Source of the DNA: a virus
Virus record (IMG/VR): IMGVR_UViG_3300006128_000018
Span: 1 to 49,897 of that record
Length of the DNA stretch: 49,897 bases
Strand: one strand, 5' to 3'
Below, piece by piece: positions 22,763 through 30,554 of the stretch. The number at the start of each line of letters is the position of its first letter. Positions within the stretch are counted from its first letter, which is position 1. The notes under the pieces are model-generated. The model made no database searches, was not told the origin of the DNA, and saw nothing but the letters and a program-made list of their open reading frames with translations. A program made the position numbers and the translations under genes.

Positions 22763-23833
22763 TCATTCTATTGCATTTGCCTCTTCATATAGTGTTCTCA
22801 TTAAATTTTCTAATGATGGCTTATCTGTTTCTATTTCAAGATTGTCTACATATTTTTTTAAAATTGTTAAAGTATCTTCTGCTTCATCTACTAAATCATC
22901 ATCAGATATTAATTGAAAATTTAAATTATCATCTACTACTTGAATATTAACTGCTCCAGCATTTTCTATAGCATCAATGAAAAGATCAAACCAATATGGA
23001 TTAGTTTTTGTTTTAACTATAATTTTTACATAAGTATTTGTGTATTTTGTAAAATGGTGTTTCATTAAAGTTTTTAAATCAGTATTACTATCATCATATA
23101 CTATCTTATGAAATATTGTATATGGATTTTCAATAAATGTCAATTGTCTATTTTGTAAATTTAAGATATGAAATCCTTTTGGATCATTATAATCTGACCA
23201 TGTCATTTCATATGGAACACCCAAATACGTGATATTGCCTTTGGTTGATCTATGATGATAATGACCAGAAAGAACCATTTCAAATTTACCAAATAAATTT
23301 GGATCCATTCCTTCATTATGAACAGAACCTTTATGCATCTCAAATCCGTTAAGCTCTAAATGACCTAAACAAATTTGTGAATTGGTAGATTTAATAAATT
23401 CAAGACTTTCTACATCATTATCATCACAAATCCAAGGCAATAGTCCTAATTTGTATTCACCATTAGGTCCAAAAAAGTAATCACATGGACGATCAATTAC
23501 TATAATATTTTTATATTCATTAAGAAGTAATTGCAATGAATTAACTTTTAATGTATTTTTATAAAAAATATCATGATTTCCAGGAAATACAATCATAATT
23601 AATTGCAATTCTTTAAGTCTATTGAAGAAGTATTCTTTACACAAATATAAAGAATTAAAATTAATATATTTTCTTCTATCAAATAGATCTCCTACTTGAA
23701 TAAAATATTTAATATCATTTTCAATTAAATATGGAAAGAATACTTCTTCATAAAACTTTTTAAAGAATTCGTGAAATACAATACTGTCATTTCTTGCACC
23801 AAAATGCGTATCTCCAAGAATTGCAATTTTCAA
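22763..23833 (-). CDS. 47: Recombination exonuclease nuclease subunit (T4 gp47, Mre11/SbcD-like)
   Basis: 356 residues. This calcineurin-like metallophosphoesterase is the partner of gp46. Phosphoesterase motifs are GDTHFGA (7-13), GDLFDRR, FPGNHDIF, LGHLELNG and SGHYHHRS, together supplying the two-metal site. The start codon is TTG, preceded by GAGGG, which is the only start in frame that keeps the first motif. It overlaps the end of the small gene upstream. Confidence 0.95.
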   Translation of the reverse strand: MKIAILGDTHFGARNDSIVFHEFFKKFYEEVFFPYLIENDIKYFIQVGDLFDRRKYINFNSLYLCKEYFFNRLKELQLIMIVFPGNHDIFYKNTLKVNSLQLLLNEYKNIIVIDRPCDYFFGPNGEYKLGLLPWICDDNDVESLEFIKSTNSQICLGHLELNGFEMHKGSVHNEGMDPNLFGKFEMVLSGHYHHRSTKGNITYLGVPYEMTWSDYNDPKGFHILNLQNRQLTFIENPYTIFHKIVYDDSNTDLKTLMKHHFTKYTNTYVKIIVKTKTNPYWFDLFIDAIENAGAVNIQVVDDNLNFQLISDDDLVDEAEDTLTILKKYVDNLEIETDKPSLENLMRTLYEEANAIE

Positions 23834-23834
23834 A

Positions 23835-24029
23835 TTAAGCCCTCTTCTTTTTAGTCTCTTCTATAGCTTGTTGCTTATCAAAGACTCCAATAAGTTCATC
23901 ACAATAATTACGAATAGACATTAATGTCATTTTATAATTTTCACGAACATAAATTCTATTATTAGGATCTAATAAATTGTGTCCAATTTGTTGAACTACT
24001 ACAGGAATATTTTCTTTTTGATCCTTCAT
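23835..24029 (-). CDS. Hypothetical protein, 64 aa, between 55 and 47
   Basis: ATG at 24,029 lies just past the gene 55 stop. It encodes a charged, mostly helical protein with a basic C-terminus (EETKKKRA). No family is recognised. The position between the late sigma factor and gene 47 resembles that of the small 55-47 genes of T4-like phages. The ribosome site is not obvious, which suggests coupling to gene 55. Confidence 0.55.
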   Translation of the reverse strand: MKDQKENIPVVVQQIGHNLLDPNNRIYVRENYKMTLMSIRNYCDELIGVFDKQQAIEETKKKRA

Positions 24030-24030
24030 A

Positions 24031-24564
24031 TTAATCTCCTTCTACAAATATCTCTATTCCCTTTTTCTTTGGGATCTTTTTTTCATTTAATTTCTTTTCA
24101 TATTCATTGACAAATGCATTCATATTATCATTTACTGACATTTCAGTGGAATCTTTTGATTCTATTGAATTTAAATCTGGAGATCCACCTACAAGAATAG
24201 CATTTTCGAATGACTTATATTTAATATAAAGTTGTTTTTTTTCTTTTTGAATACGAAGAACATAAGCATTAAAAAGAATTCTAGTAAAATACGCAAATGG
24301 ATTATTTGATTTACTTGGATCAAAATTATGTAAATAATTGATGCAATTTTCAATTCCATCAGAAATCATTTCTTCTTTATATGAATAATTTACAAAGTTT
24401 CCTTTAGATGCTAATCTAGTGGCAATTTTATAAATGCACAATCCAATATATTCCGGAATTCTGGGAACAGGCATTCCATTTTCAGCTGCTTCAATTTTTT
24501 GTTTTTTATATTCTACAAGAGCTGCATAGAATGATTTGTTATCTACGTAGTGCATTTTTGCCAT
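24031..24564 (-). CDS. 55: Late-transcription sigma factor (T4 gp55)
   Basis: 177 residues from the ATG at 24,564, chosen because GAGG lies upstream and T4 gp55 starts at the equivalent point (MHYVDNKSFYAALVEYK). It directs host RNA polymerase to TATAAATA late promoters with clamp gp45 and coactivator gp33. Hallmarks are GLCIYKIATRLASKGNF, YKEEMISDGIENCINYLHNFDPSKSNNPFAYFTR and FNAYVLRIQKEKKQ. These cover the sigma region 2-like core used for -10 recognition. Late boxes of that form occur at 20,516, 27,454, 27,802, 31,469 and 41,314. Confidence 0.93.
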   Translation of the reverse strand: MAKMHYVDNKSFYAALVEYKKQKIEAAENGMPVPRIPEYIGLCIYKIATRLASKGNFVNYSYKEEMISDGIENCINYLHNFDPSKSNNPFAYFTRILFNAYVLRIQKEKKQLYIKYKSFENAILVGGSPDLNSIESKDSTEMSVNDNMNAFVNEYEKKLNEKKIPKKKGIEIFVEGD

Positions 24565-24571
24565 TTGATCC

Positions 24572-24937
24572 TCAATTAATACTAGTGTTTGACGTAATTT
24601 CAAACGAATAAAGCTTATCTTCTTCAGATTCGTATTCATGACCATTAGATTTATTTAATTTTTTAAGAATGTTTTTTTCATAAAAAGCTAATATATCTTC
24701 TTCCAATTCAAACCTAATCATAACATGTTTAATATTTAAAGTAAACAGTTCAGATAAAAAATTAAATGGATTCAAAGTAGTTAAATATATTTGATTTTTA
24801 CCAGAATATAACTCATATGAATAATTTAGTATCATAGGATATTCTAAAATAAATTCATTTTCAGTAATAGAATCTAATCTAGAAATTAATATTTCACCAC
24901 TTACCAATTTTACCATAATATGACTAGATTCTTGCAT
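24572..24937 (-). CDS. Conserved-type hypothetical protein between uvsW and 55
   Basis: 121 residues from the ATG at 24,937. Earlier in-frame starts would overlap uvsW. The N-terminus HIMVKLVSGEILISRLD resembles the small beta-barrel start of a protein commonly found at this position in cyanophage-type T4 relatives. It is followed by FILEYPMILNY, a C-terminal helical acidic segment and a basic stretch. Function is unknown. The beta-barrel plus location between recombination and late-transcription genes suggests an RNA- or protein-binding role (inference). Confidence 0.6.
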   Translation of the reverse strand: MQESSHIMVKLVSGEILISRLDSITENEFILEYPMILNYSYELYSGKNQIYLTTLNPFNFLSELFTLNIKHVMIRFELEEDILAFYEKNILKKLNKSNGHEYESEEDKLYSFEITSNTSIN

Positions 24938-24947
24938 TTTTTTATCT

Positions 24948-26399
24948 TTATCCTTTAATATCAATAGAATATATTTTATAATCAAATCCTTCAGCCGCAT
25001 ATATCTTTAATCTTTCTTTAAAATGCTCAAGAGTATAATTTGTTTTAGATTTCCATGATAAATCATCTGCTATATCAAATAAAGTCATTGCTTCTTTAGT
25101 ATCTGATTTTCTTAATCCTCTTCCTATAGATTGAAGAGTTTTAATTTTTGATTTACTTGGAGAACTAAATACAATATTATGAAGATTTTTAATATTCACA
25201 CCAGTTGACATAGTACCAGAACTAGCTACAATAATAGCATCTTTTTCTTTTTCTACTATTTTACGAATATTTTCTCTATCTTCACCATTTACTTCTCCAT
25301 GAATAAAAAATATTTTTCTATCTTTTATTTCATTTTTAATATCATTATATAATTCTTTACCGTGTTTATCTACATATTGAAATAATAAAAGAGTATTGCC
25401 TTTTAATGACAATACCAAATTTTTTATAAATTTATTTCTTCCGGCGTGTTTGACTATAAAATCTATTTCTGTTTTATAGTCATTTCCTATATTTTGTTTT
25501 TTAATTTCATCTGAATACTTTAACATAAGAATTTTTATTTTAAGTTCGGCCAAATGTTTCTTTTCAATTAGATCTACTGTAGAAGCAACTCTTTTAACTT
25601 TACCAAATAATCCTTCTAAAACTAGTTTATTTGTTTCTGTACCATCTAGAGTTCCAGTAAATCCAAATCTATATTTGCAATTAGTAAGTTTTTCCATAAT
25701 AGAAGAAAGTGATTTAGCTTTAAATAAGTGGCATTCATCACCTATTACTACATCAAATTTGCTAAAATATTCTTTGGGAAGTTTATATATAGATTGCCAA
25801 GTAGAAATTAAAATTTTATTGTCAGTATTTTTATCTACTCCAGATGTGATTTTATGAATATTATCTACATCATCAAATCCATAATCAGCAAAATCTCCAG
25901 CCAATTGATGTACAAGAGAAATAGTTGGAACTATAATAAGTGTACGAGCATTATAATATCTAGTTAACAAATAAATTATTAATGATTTGCCAGAAGCAGT
26001 TGGTGATAATAATAATGCTCTATTTTTTCGAATACCATGAGTCATGGCTGCAATTTGATAATCTCTTGGAGAAAATGGAATTCCAAGAGTCTTTGCAAAA
26101 TTTTCTGCTTCTATTAAAGAATATTCATTATCATTAAAATCAGATAATAATTCTATTTTATAATTTCTATTATTAGCAAATTCTATAACATTATCAAGCA
26201 ATCCAGCATAAAGCAATTTTGACATAACATTATACAATCGAATTTTCCCATCCCACACTTTATTTTTAACTAGTGGATGAAATTTCGCATTTGGTACCAT
26301 AAATGTAAAATAGTCCGATAACTCCATAGCTTCGGACGCATCACATTCAATTTTTATGTATGTCTCATTTACTTTAGAGATTCTTAATATATTTTCCAT
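24948..26399 (-). CDS. uvsW: UvsW DNA/RNA helicase
   Basis: 483 residues from the ATG at 26,399 (TAATG overlap with uvsY, GGAG upstream). This superfamily 2 helicase unwinds R-loops and branched recombination intermediates and drives the switch from origin- to recombination-dependent replication. PFSPRDYQIAAM is the Q-like motif, Walker A is SPTASGKS, Walker B is GDECH, and motif III GFTGT, motif V SSGTMSTGVN and motif VI SIGRGLRKS follow. The N-terminal domain precedes the motor, as in T4. Confidence 0.94.
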   Translation of the reverse strand: MENILRISKVNETYIKIECDASEAMELSDYFTFMVPNAKFHPLVKNKVWDGKIRLYNVMSKLLYAGLLDNVIEFANNRNYKIELLSDFNDNEYSLIEAENFAKTLGIPFSPRDYQIAAMTHGIRKNRALLLSPTASGKSLIIYLLTRYYNARTLIIVPTISLVHQLAGDFADYGFDDVDNIHKITSGVDKNTDNKILISTWQSIYKLPKEYFSKFDVVIGDECHLFKAKSLSSIMEKLTNCKYRFGFTGTLDGTETNKLVLEGLFGKVKRVASTVDLIEKKHLAELKIKILMLKYSDEIKKQNIGNDYKTEIDFIVKHAGRNKFIKNLVLSLKGNTLLLFQYVDKHGKELYNDIKNEIKDRKIFFIHGEVNGEDRENIRKIVEKEKDAIIVASSGTMSTGVNIKNLHNIVFSSPSKSKIKTLQSIGRGLRKSDTKEAMTLFDIADDLSWKSKTNYTLEHFKERLKIYAAEGFDYKIYSIDIKG

Positions 26400-26833
26400 T
26401 ATGCTCCATTTGTAAATCTTTGCCAATCAATATAGTTCTTAACAATATATCCTCTTTCGCTAATATTTTTAATAATAGACTCCAATAAAGATATCTTTTC
26501 TTTTTGATAGGCAATTTTAAGGGTAAGATCAATAATATCAGAATCTGCTTCAATATGCATTGGAATATCTGATTTTAAAATATTTCTAGGATTAGGCAAC
26601 CATCCTTTATCTGCAAGAGTTTCTTTATCTAGAGTACCCATAAAATAATCATATTTAAGTAAATATATACGCTTATAATCAGCTTCTAACTTGCGTAAAG
26701 CTAGTCTTTCCTTTGAAAATATCTGATAGTATTTATGATGGAGTTTTGGAATATTAATGGCTGCTTTATCAATTGCTAATGTATCAATTGTTGAATCTTC
26801 AGCCCATAGTTCAAATATATCATCTAGCTTCAT
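26399..26833 (-). CDS. uvsY: UvsY recombination mediator
   Basis: 144 residues, close to T4 UvsY. It loads UvsX onto ssDNA covered with gp32. Recognised by the start MKLDDIFELWAEDSTID, the LPKLHHKYYQIFSKERLALRKLEADYKRIYLLKYDYFMGTL-type helical region and its placement directly before uvsW. The stop overlaps the uvsW start (TAATG). Mostly helical, consistent with a hexameric scaffold. Confidence 0.93.
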   Translation of the reverse strand: MKLDDIFELWAEDSTIDTLAIDKAAINIPKLHHKYYQIFSKERLALRKLEADYKRIYLLKYDYFMGTLDKETLADKGWLPNPRNILKSDIPMHIEADSDIIDLTLKIAYQKEKISLLESIIKNISERGYIVKNYIDWQRFTNGA

Positions 26834-26917
26834 TCTGCAATATCCATATACTATATAGTATTATCAAACGTTATACTCATTATAACGCACAAAATATAAT
26901 TTGTACACTACTATTTT

Positions 26918-27430
26918 CTATTCAACATAAGAATATACGTATTCGCGATATTTAAATTCTGCTGTAGCCGTAATATAGTTAACATCCACTTCAGTAGAAT
27001 CAAATTTAAAACCAGAAAGATTTACTGGAATTACATCAAAAAATGTTACTTTTATATTAGGATTCATTGTTCCATTTAAAATAATAAGATCTGCATCTAC
27101 TTGAACACCGTATCCATTTGAGTTTTCACTTAAAGCTGCATATTGATCAAAAGATTCAGGTTTACCAATTCCAATTATCCAATTATAAATTTCAAAATAT
27201 CCTGCCATATTTTCATCTAATTTAAAAGTTACTGAAAAATGATCCCATGTAGTATGATCACCAGGAACTACAATTTTATTAAATGGTGTCTGTATATCAT
27301 CTGTTTGATTGAGAGTTAATGCAGGAAAATCAAAACTTTGAACATAATAATCAAAATTTGGTAATTTTGTAATTTGAAATTTAAAGCCAAGCGGACTAAG
27401 AAAATTTATATCTGTTGGTTGAAAAGACAT
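26918..27430 (-). CDS. Tail-tube-family protein (T4 gp19/gp54/gp48-like)
   Basis: 170 residues from the ATG at 27,430, chosen because GGAG lies six bases upstream; an earlier in-frame ATG is part of that site. SPLGFKFQITKLPNFDYYVQSFDFPALTL at the start, the TPFNKIVVPGDHTTWDHFSVTFKLDE strand pair and a C-terminal FKYREYVYS follow the plan of the myovirus tail-tube fold. It stands alone with its own late box (27,454) and is far from other tail genes. It may be the tube protein or a baseplate tube-initiator paralogue; size is closest to gp19. Confidence 0.75.
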   Translation of the reverse strand: MSFQPTDINFLSPLGFKFQITKLPNFDYYVQSFDFPALTLNQTDDIQTPFNKIVVPGDHTTWDHFSVTFKLDENMAGYFEIYNWIIGIGKPESFDQYAALSENSNGYGVQVDADLIILNGTMNPNIKVTFFDVIPVNLSGFKFDSTEVDVNYITATAEFKYREYVYSYVE

Positions 27431-27453
27431 TTTTATCTCCATATCATATTTTG

Positions 27454-27461
27454 TATTTATA
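27454..27461 (-). promoter_or_regulatory. T4-type late promoter for the tail-tube-like gene
   Basis: TATAAATA on the minus strand, 24 bases before the start codon at 27,430. It is placed back to back with a plus-strand promoter at 27,465. Confidence 0.7.
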
Positions 27462-27464
27462 GGG

Positions 27465-27493
27465 TTTACATTAATTATGATAGATGGTATATT
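27465..27493 (+). promoter_or_regulatory. Sigma70-like promoter opening the plus-strand arm
   Basis: TTTACA (27,465-27,470), a 17-base spacer and TATATT (27,488-27,493). It lies in the divergent gap at the strand switch and precedes the gene at 27,540 and the first tRNA. Confidence 0.5.
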
Positions 27494-27539
27494 CTATTAT
27501 GAACTGCCTGATAAATATTTAGCAACAAGGAGAAGTGAT

Positions 27540-27716
27540 ATGACGAGTGTTAAACAATATTCTCTACCCACTTATCGTCAAGGCCACGCAAATGTTAAAC
27601 GCGTGCGTGATGAACTTATTCGGCGATATCGTTTAGGTGATCATTTGGATACAGAAGAATTAGATTGGTTGGATTGGGCAGAAATTTCTCTTGATCGACC
27701 TATTAAAACTCGGTAA
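27540..27716 (+). CDS. Hypothetical protein, 58 aa
   Basis: ATG at 27,540 with AGGAG upstream, chosen over an in-frame ATG 63 bases earlier that would include the promoter. It is rich in Arg and acidic residues (NVKRVRDELIRRYRLGDH, TEELDWLDWAE). No family is recognised. First gene of the rightward arm, directly before tRNA-Arg. Confidence 0.6.
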   Translation: MTSVKQYSLPTYRQGHANVKRVRDELIRRYRLGDHLDTEELDWLDWAEISLDRPIKTR

Positions 27717-27723
27717 AATATAT

Positions 27724-27798
27724 ATCCCGATAGTTTAATGGATAAAACCGAAGTCTTCTAAACTTCTAATGAAAGTTCGATTCTTTCTCGGGATGCCA
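27724..27798 (+). tRNA. tRNA-Arg (anticodon TCT)
   Basis: Acceptor ATCCCGA pairs with TCGGGAT. The anticodon stem GAAGT/ACTTC encloses the loop CTTCTAA with anticodon TCT. The T-stem GAAAG/CTTTC holds the TTCGATT loop. CCA is encoded. It reads AGA, a codon used very often in this AT-rich phage. Confidence 0.9.
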
Positions 27799-27801
27799 TT
27801 T

Positions 27802-27809
27802 TATAAATA
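27802..27809 (+). promoter_or_regulatory. T4-type late promoter box before the HAD gene
   Basis: TATAAATA directly after the tRNA-Arg CCA end and 16 bases before the ATG at 27,825. Confidence 0.55.
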
Positions 27810-27824
27810 TCGTAAAAGGAATTT

Positions 27825-28445
27825 ATGATGCAATTTTTTACAGAGTTTTTAATTGAAGAAGAAAATTCTCTCCATGCATTTGATATGGATGAGACGCTTT
27901 TTTCTCATGATCCAACTAAATTACAAATTCATGTAAATGATGCTCAAGGAAATAGAGTTCAATCTTTAACAAATCAAGAATTCAATAGTTATAAACTTCC
28001 TACAAATCATAGTTATGATTTTTCTGATTTTGAATCTTCTTCTAAATTATATCAAACGGCAAAACCTATTCGTAAAATGATAGCTAAAATGAAAGCTATA
28101 CATAATAAAGGTGGTAAAACTGAAATCGTAACGGCTAGATCAGATTTTGATGATCAGCCAAAATTTAAAGAATTTATGAATAAATATGGTGTAGATATTA
28201 ATAAAATTCATGTTCGCAGAGCTGGAAATCTTCAAGGTCGAGCTCCAGAAAATAAGAAACGGGTTATTTCTAATCTTATTAAACAATATGGATATAAAAT
28301 AGTGCATTTATATGATGATTCAAAAGAAAATCTTTCACATTTCTTGTTATTAAAACAAGATCATCCTAATGTCAATTTTCATGCTCATCACGTAAATCAT
28401 AACGAGCACACTGGAAATACAACCATAACTACAACGAGGGTATAA
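27825..28445 (+). CDS. HAD-superfamily phosphatase-like protein
   Basis: 206 residues (ATGATG start; the second Met is equally likely). Motif I is AFDMDETLF (nucleophile Asp and general acid Asp near 19-21). EIVTAR is motif II, the conserved Lys follows in a PENKKRVI segment, and LYDDSKENL is motif IV with the metal-binding acids. The C-terminus is His- and Asn-rich. It could act on 5'/3' phosphates, nucleotides or sugars. Similar small HAD proteins occur in T4-like phages. The late box just upstream suggests late expression. Confidence 0.8.
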   Translation: MMQFFTEFLIEEENSLHAFDMDETLFSHDPTKLQIHVNDAQGNRVQSLTNQEFNSYKLPTNHSYDFSDFESSSKLYQTAKPIRKMIAKMKAIHNKGGKTEIVTARSDFDDQPKFKEFMNKYGVDINKIHVRRAGNLQGRAPENKKRVISNLIKQYGYKIVHLYDDSKENLSHFLLLKQDHPNVNFHAHHVNHNEHTGNTTITTTRV

Positions 28446-28603
28446 TGAAACAGAAAAAGCTTCTAAAAGAATTATATAAAGCCTGCATTGCAAATAATGT
28501 TGAACGCATTGCTGAATTGAGAAAAATTGAATTTAAAAAAATTTTTAAAAGAAAAGCAAAAGGCAAAAAGTTTGGTCCTAAATGGACCAATGTAAGGATC
28601 TAA
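28445..28603 (+). CDS. Basic hypothetical protein, 52 aa
   Basis: Start overlaps the HAD-gene stop as TAATG. Strongly basic: [17 protein letters not shown] near the C-terminus, with an N-terminal helix. No family is recognised. Might bind nucleic acid (inference). Confidence 0.5.
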   Translation: MKQKKLLKELYKACIANNVERIAELRKIEFKKIFKRKAKGKKFGPKWTNVRI

Positions 28604-28604
28604 A

Positions 28605-28886
28605 ATGATATATGTAAAATGTGAAGAATGCAATGAAAATTATGAAAGTTTATTTCAATCTGATGAACAAAACTTTTCAATGCTAGCTATGGAATGCGCA
28701 GCAGAATATCAAAAGTCTACAAATAGAGTATTTGGCCATTATGGATCTAAAATTATAGATCTTCAGGTTTGGAAATTTACTAAAGAAGTAGATTATCCAA
28801 ATAACGCAATATTGTGTGATAAATGTTTACAAAATTTTATAAATGATAATAGTTTAGTATATGTTAAAGATTATAACTTAAATTAA
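28605..28886 (+). CDS. Small zinc-ribbon-like protein
   Basis: 93 residues. KCEECNENY at the start and ILCDKCLQNF near the end provide two CxxC pairs, a likely zinc ribbon. The middle is acidic and aromatic. No family is recognised. It starts two bases after the preceding stop and ends just before tRNA-Asn. Confidence 0.6.
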   Translation: MIYVKCEECNENYESLFQSDEQNFSMLAMECAAEYQKSTNRVFGHYGSKIIDLQVWKFTKEVDYPNNAILCDKCLQNFINDNSLVYVKDYNLN

Positions 28887-28887
28887 A

Positions 28888-28964
28888 GCCATATTAGCTC
28901 AGCAGGTAGTAGCGGATGGTTGTTAACCATCAGGTCATAGGTTCGAGCCCTACTTGTCCAACCA
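28888..28964 (+). tRNA. tRNA-Asn (anticodon GTT), with unpaired acceptor stem
   Basis: The anticodon arm is intact: GATGG/CCATC with the loop TTGTTAA and anticodon GTT at 28,922-28,924. The T-loop TTCGAGC and the CCA are present. The acceptor halves GCCATAT and TTGTCCA barely pair (about 3 of 7), and one T-stem pair and one D-stem pair are mismatched. It is either decaying or repaired or edited after transcription. Confidence 0.6.
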
Positions 28965-28993
28965 CACTTTAACTTTTATATTATGGAGATAAG

Positions 28994-29545
28994 ATGATTT
29001 ACGTTAACCTCCCATCAGTAGTTCCTTCAGTTACATTTAAGACTCGAGTGCATGATGAAAGCATTGATGGTCCAAACCCATATCGTTGGGAAGACAAGAC
29101 CAGCTTTGATTACTTCGGTGGCAAGCGAGTTATTCTATTCGCACTGCCAGGAGCATTTACACCTACTTGCTCTGCTTACCAACTACCCGGTTTTGAGAGT
29201 ATGCATTTTGATTTTGGCAAGTACGGCATTGACGAAATTTATTGTTTGTCAGTAAATGATGCCTTCGTTATGAATGCATGGGCTAAGTCACAAAATATTG
29301 AACGTGTAAAGATGATTCCGGATGGCTCTGGACATTTTACTGAAGGTATGAACATGCTGGTCGATAAGGATAACCTTGGCTTTGGTGTGCGGTCTTGGCG
29401 CTATGCTGCTATAATTAATAACGGCAAGATTGAGAAGTGGTTCATTGAGCCTAATCGTGGTGACAATGTTACCAGCGATCCCTATAGTGTATCATCACCC
29501 GAGAGCGTTATGGAGTGGCTAAAGCATGGAACTGATGCTGCATAG
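28994..29545 (+). CDS. Peroxiredoxin (Prx5/AhpC-TSA type)
   Basis: 183 residues. The peroxidatic Cys is in LPGAFTPTCSAYQLPGF (C59), the conserved P-x-x-x-T-x-x-C motif. VILFALPG and a GFGVRSWRYAAII segment fit the Prx5 group, and no resolving Cys is obvious, so it probably acts as a 1-Cys enzyme with glutaredoxin or another thiol. It reduces peroxides. Codon choice is richer in C- and G-ending codons than neighbouring genes, which points to acquisition from a host. It lies between two tRNA genes, a common site for added genes. Confidence 0.9.
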   Translation: MIYVNLPSVVPSVTFKTRVHDESIDGPNPYRWEDKTSFDYFGGKRVILFALPGAFTPTCSAYQLPGFESMHFDFGKYGIDEIYCLSVNDAFVMNAWAKSQNIERVKMIPDGSGHFTEGMNMLVDKDNLGFGVRSWRYAAIINNGKIEKWFIEPNRGDNVTSDPYSVSSPESVMEWLKHGTDAA

Positions 29546-29647
29546 AATCAATATGGCAATGCAGGCTAATGATAGAGCTTGCTGTGACTGAGGAAAAGTT
29601 TACTAGCAAAGTGTCATAAATAAACTCAGGAAGCAGCATTAAAATTA

Positions 29648-29721
29648 GCCCCTTTAGTTAAATGGTATAACAACTGTTTTGTAATCAGTAGTCAGTGGTT
29701 CGATTCCATTAAGGGGCACCA
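29648..29721 (+). tRNA. tRNA-Thr (anticodon TGT)
   Basis: Acceptor GCCCCTT pairs with AAGGGGC. The anticodon loop TTTGTAA has TGT (reads ACA). The T-arm with the TTCGATT loop is present and CCA is encoded. The innermost anticodon-stem pair is a mismatch. The 102 bases between the peroxiredoxin stop and this tRNA hold no convincing gene; a short TTGCT/AGCAA pairing is seen. Confidence 0.88.
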
Positions 29722-29742
29722 TTTTTTAATTAGGAAAATATA

Positions 29743-29970
29743 ATGGATGATGAAACACTAAAACTTAAAGTTGATTATTTTAGCAATCAATTAGATAATA
29801 TTATTATGAAATGTGAAAGTATTGATGAATTAACCATACTTGCTACTATCATGATGGCATATGCACGTAAAGGTTTAGGAATTACTATTGGTAATCAAGA
29901 TCTTGCAGATGCTTGTATGTTTGATTATTTGGATGCTTTAGCACCAACAACACCAAAAGCTATAGTTTAA
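29743..29970 (+). CDS. Hypothetical protein, 75 aa
   Basis: ATG behind AGGAAAATATA. Acidic, helical protein with Met-rich segments (TILATIMMAYARKGLGI). No family is recognised. Its stop overlaps the next start (TTTAATG). Confidence 0.55.
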   Translation: MDDETLKLKVDYFSNQLDNIIMKCESIDELTILATIMMAYARKGLGITIGNQDLADACMFDYLDALAPTTPKAIV

Positions 29971-30191
29971 TGAAAAATTTTAAAGACTTTAATGAAAATT
30001 CTGAAAAATACGAATCTATTAGCATTGAAGTTTTAGGTATTGATAACATTTGGCGGCGAGTAGAAGGTGGCATTACAAATAATGCTCAATACATTGCAAG
30101 AGCCTTAAATAATACTAAGAAGAGATATCCTAATAATCGTATAAGAGCTGTTGGACAAATTACCGGCAGATTTTATGATATGGTACCATAA
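29970..30191 (+). CDS. Hypothetical protein, 73 aa
   Basis: ATG overlaps the previous stop as TAATG. MKNFKDFNE start, then a beta-like region (SISIEVLGIDNIWRRVEGG) and NNTKKRYPNNRIRAVGQITGRF. No family is recognised. A small alpha-beta fold is likely. Ends three bases before tRNA-Gly. Confidence 0.55.
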   Translation: MKNFKDFNENSEKYESISIEVLGIDNIWRRVEGGITNNAQYIARALNNTKKRYPNNRIRAVGQITGRFYDMVP

Positions 30192-30194
30192 TAA

Positions 30195-30269
30195 GCGGAT
30201 GTAGCTCAGTGGTAGAGCACTGTCCTTCCAAGTCAGGTGTCCTCGGTTCGAATCCGAGTATCCGCTCCA
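30195..30269 (+). tRNA. tRNA-Gly (anticodon TCC)
   Basis: Acceptor GCGGATG pairs with TATCCGC (one G-T). The D-arm begins GCTCAGTGGTAGAGC. The anticodon loop CTTCCAA carries TCC (reads GGA). The T-arm CTCGG/CCGAG holds TTCGAAT, and CCA is encoded. The anticodon stem has one T-T mismatch. Confidence 0.92.
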
Positions 30270-30293
30270 ATTTTAATATGAAAGGAATATGAT

Positions 30294-30554
30294 ATGGCAG
30301 TAAAAACTCGTAGTAAATATACTTCAAAAGGAATTCATTCTTCAGTTTCTCATGGAGTACTTCAAGCAGTACGCGCTGATAGAACTTATTTAGAAAAGCT
30401 TGCATTTATTTCAACAGCATGGAAACAATTCAAGAACCCATGGATTACTATTGAAAATCCAAATAAATCGGAAACAAATCGCCGATTTATTCGAGTACGT
30501 ACAAATTCAATTTGGGGCAATCCTAAGTATAAAAAAGAAGAAGCTAGTGAATGA
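30294..30554 (+). CDS. Basic hypothetical protein, 86 aa
   Basis: ATG with AAAGGAA upstream. MAVKTRSKYTSKGIHSSVSHG start, then a helical AFISTAWKQFKNPWITIENPN segment and a basic end. No family is recognised with confidence. The last bases overlap the HNH-like gene start (ATGA). Confidence 0.6.
   Translation: MAVKTRSKYTSKGIHSSVSHGVLQAVRADRTYLEKLAFISTAWKQFKNPWITIENPNKSETNRRFIRVRTNSIWGNPKYKKEEASE

Noticed and set aside
23125-23150. TTGACA plus TACAAT on the minus strand inside gene 47
   Set aside because: Deep inside a coding sequence with no gene boundary nearby, so likely chance in AT-rich DNA.
29546-29647. Possible tRNA remnant or micro-ORF between the peroxiredoxin gene and tRNA-Thr
   Set aside because: Only a short TTGCT/AGCAA pairing and a 12-codon frame are visible, which is not enough to call a gene.
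30160-30405. 81-residue minus-strand frame opposite tRNA-Gly
   Set aside because: Its GFEPRTPDLEGQCSTTELHPL segment is the well-known artefact of translating the antisense of a tRNA gene.
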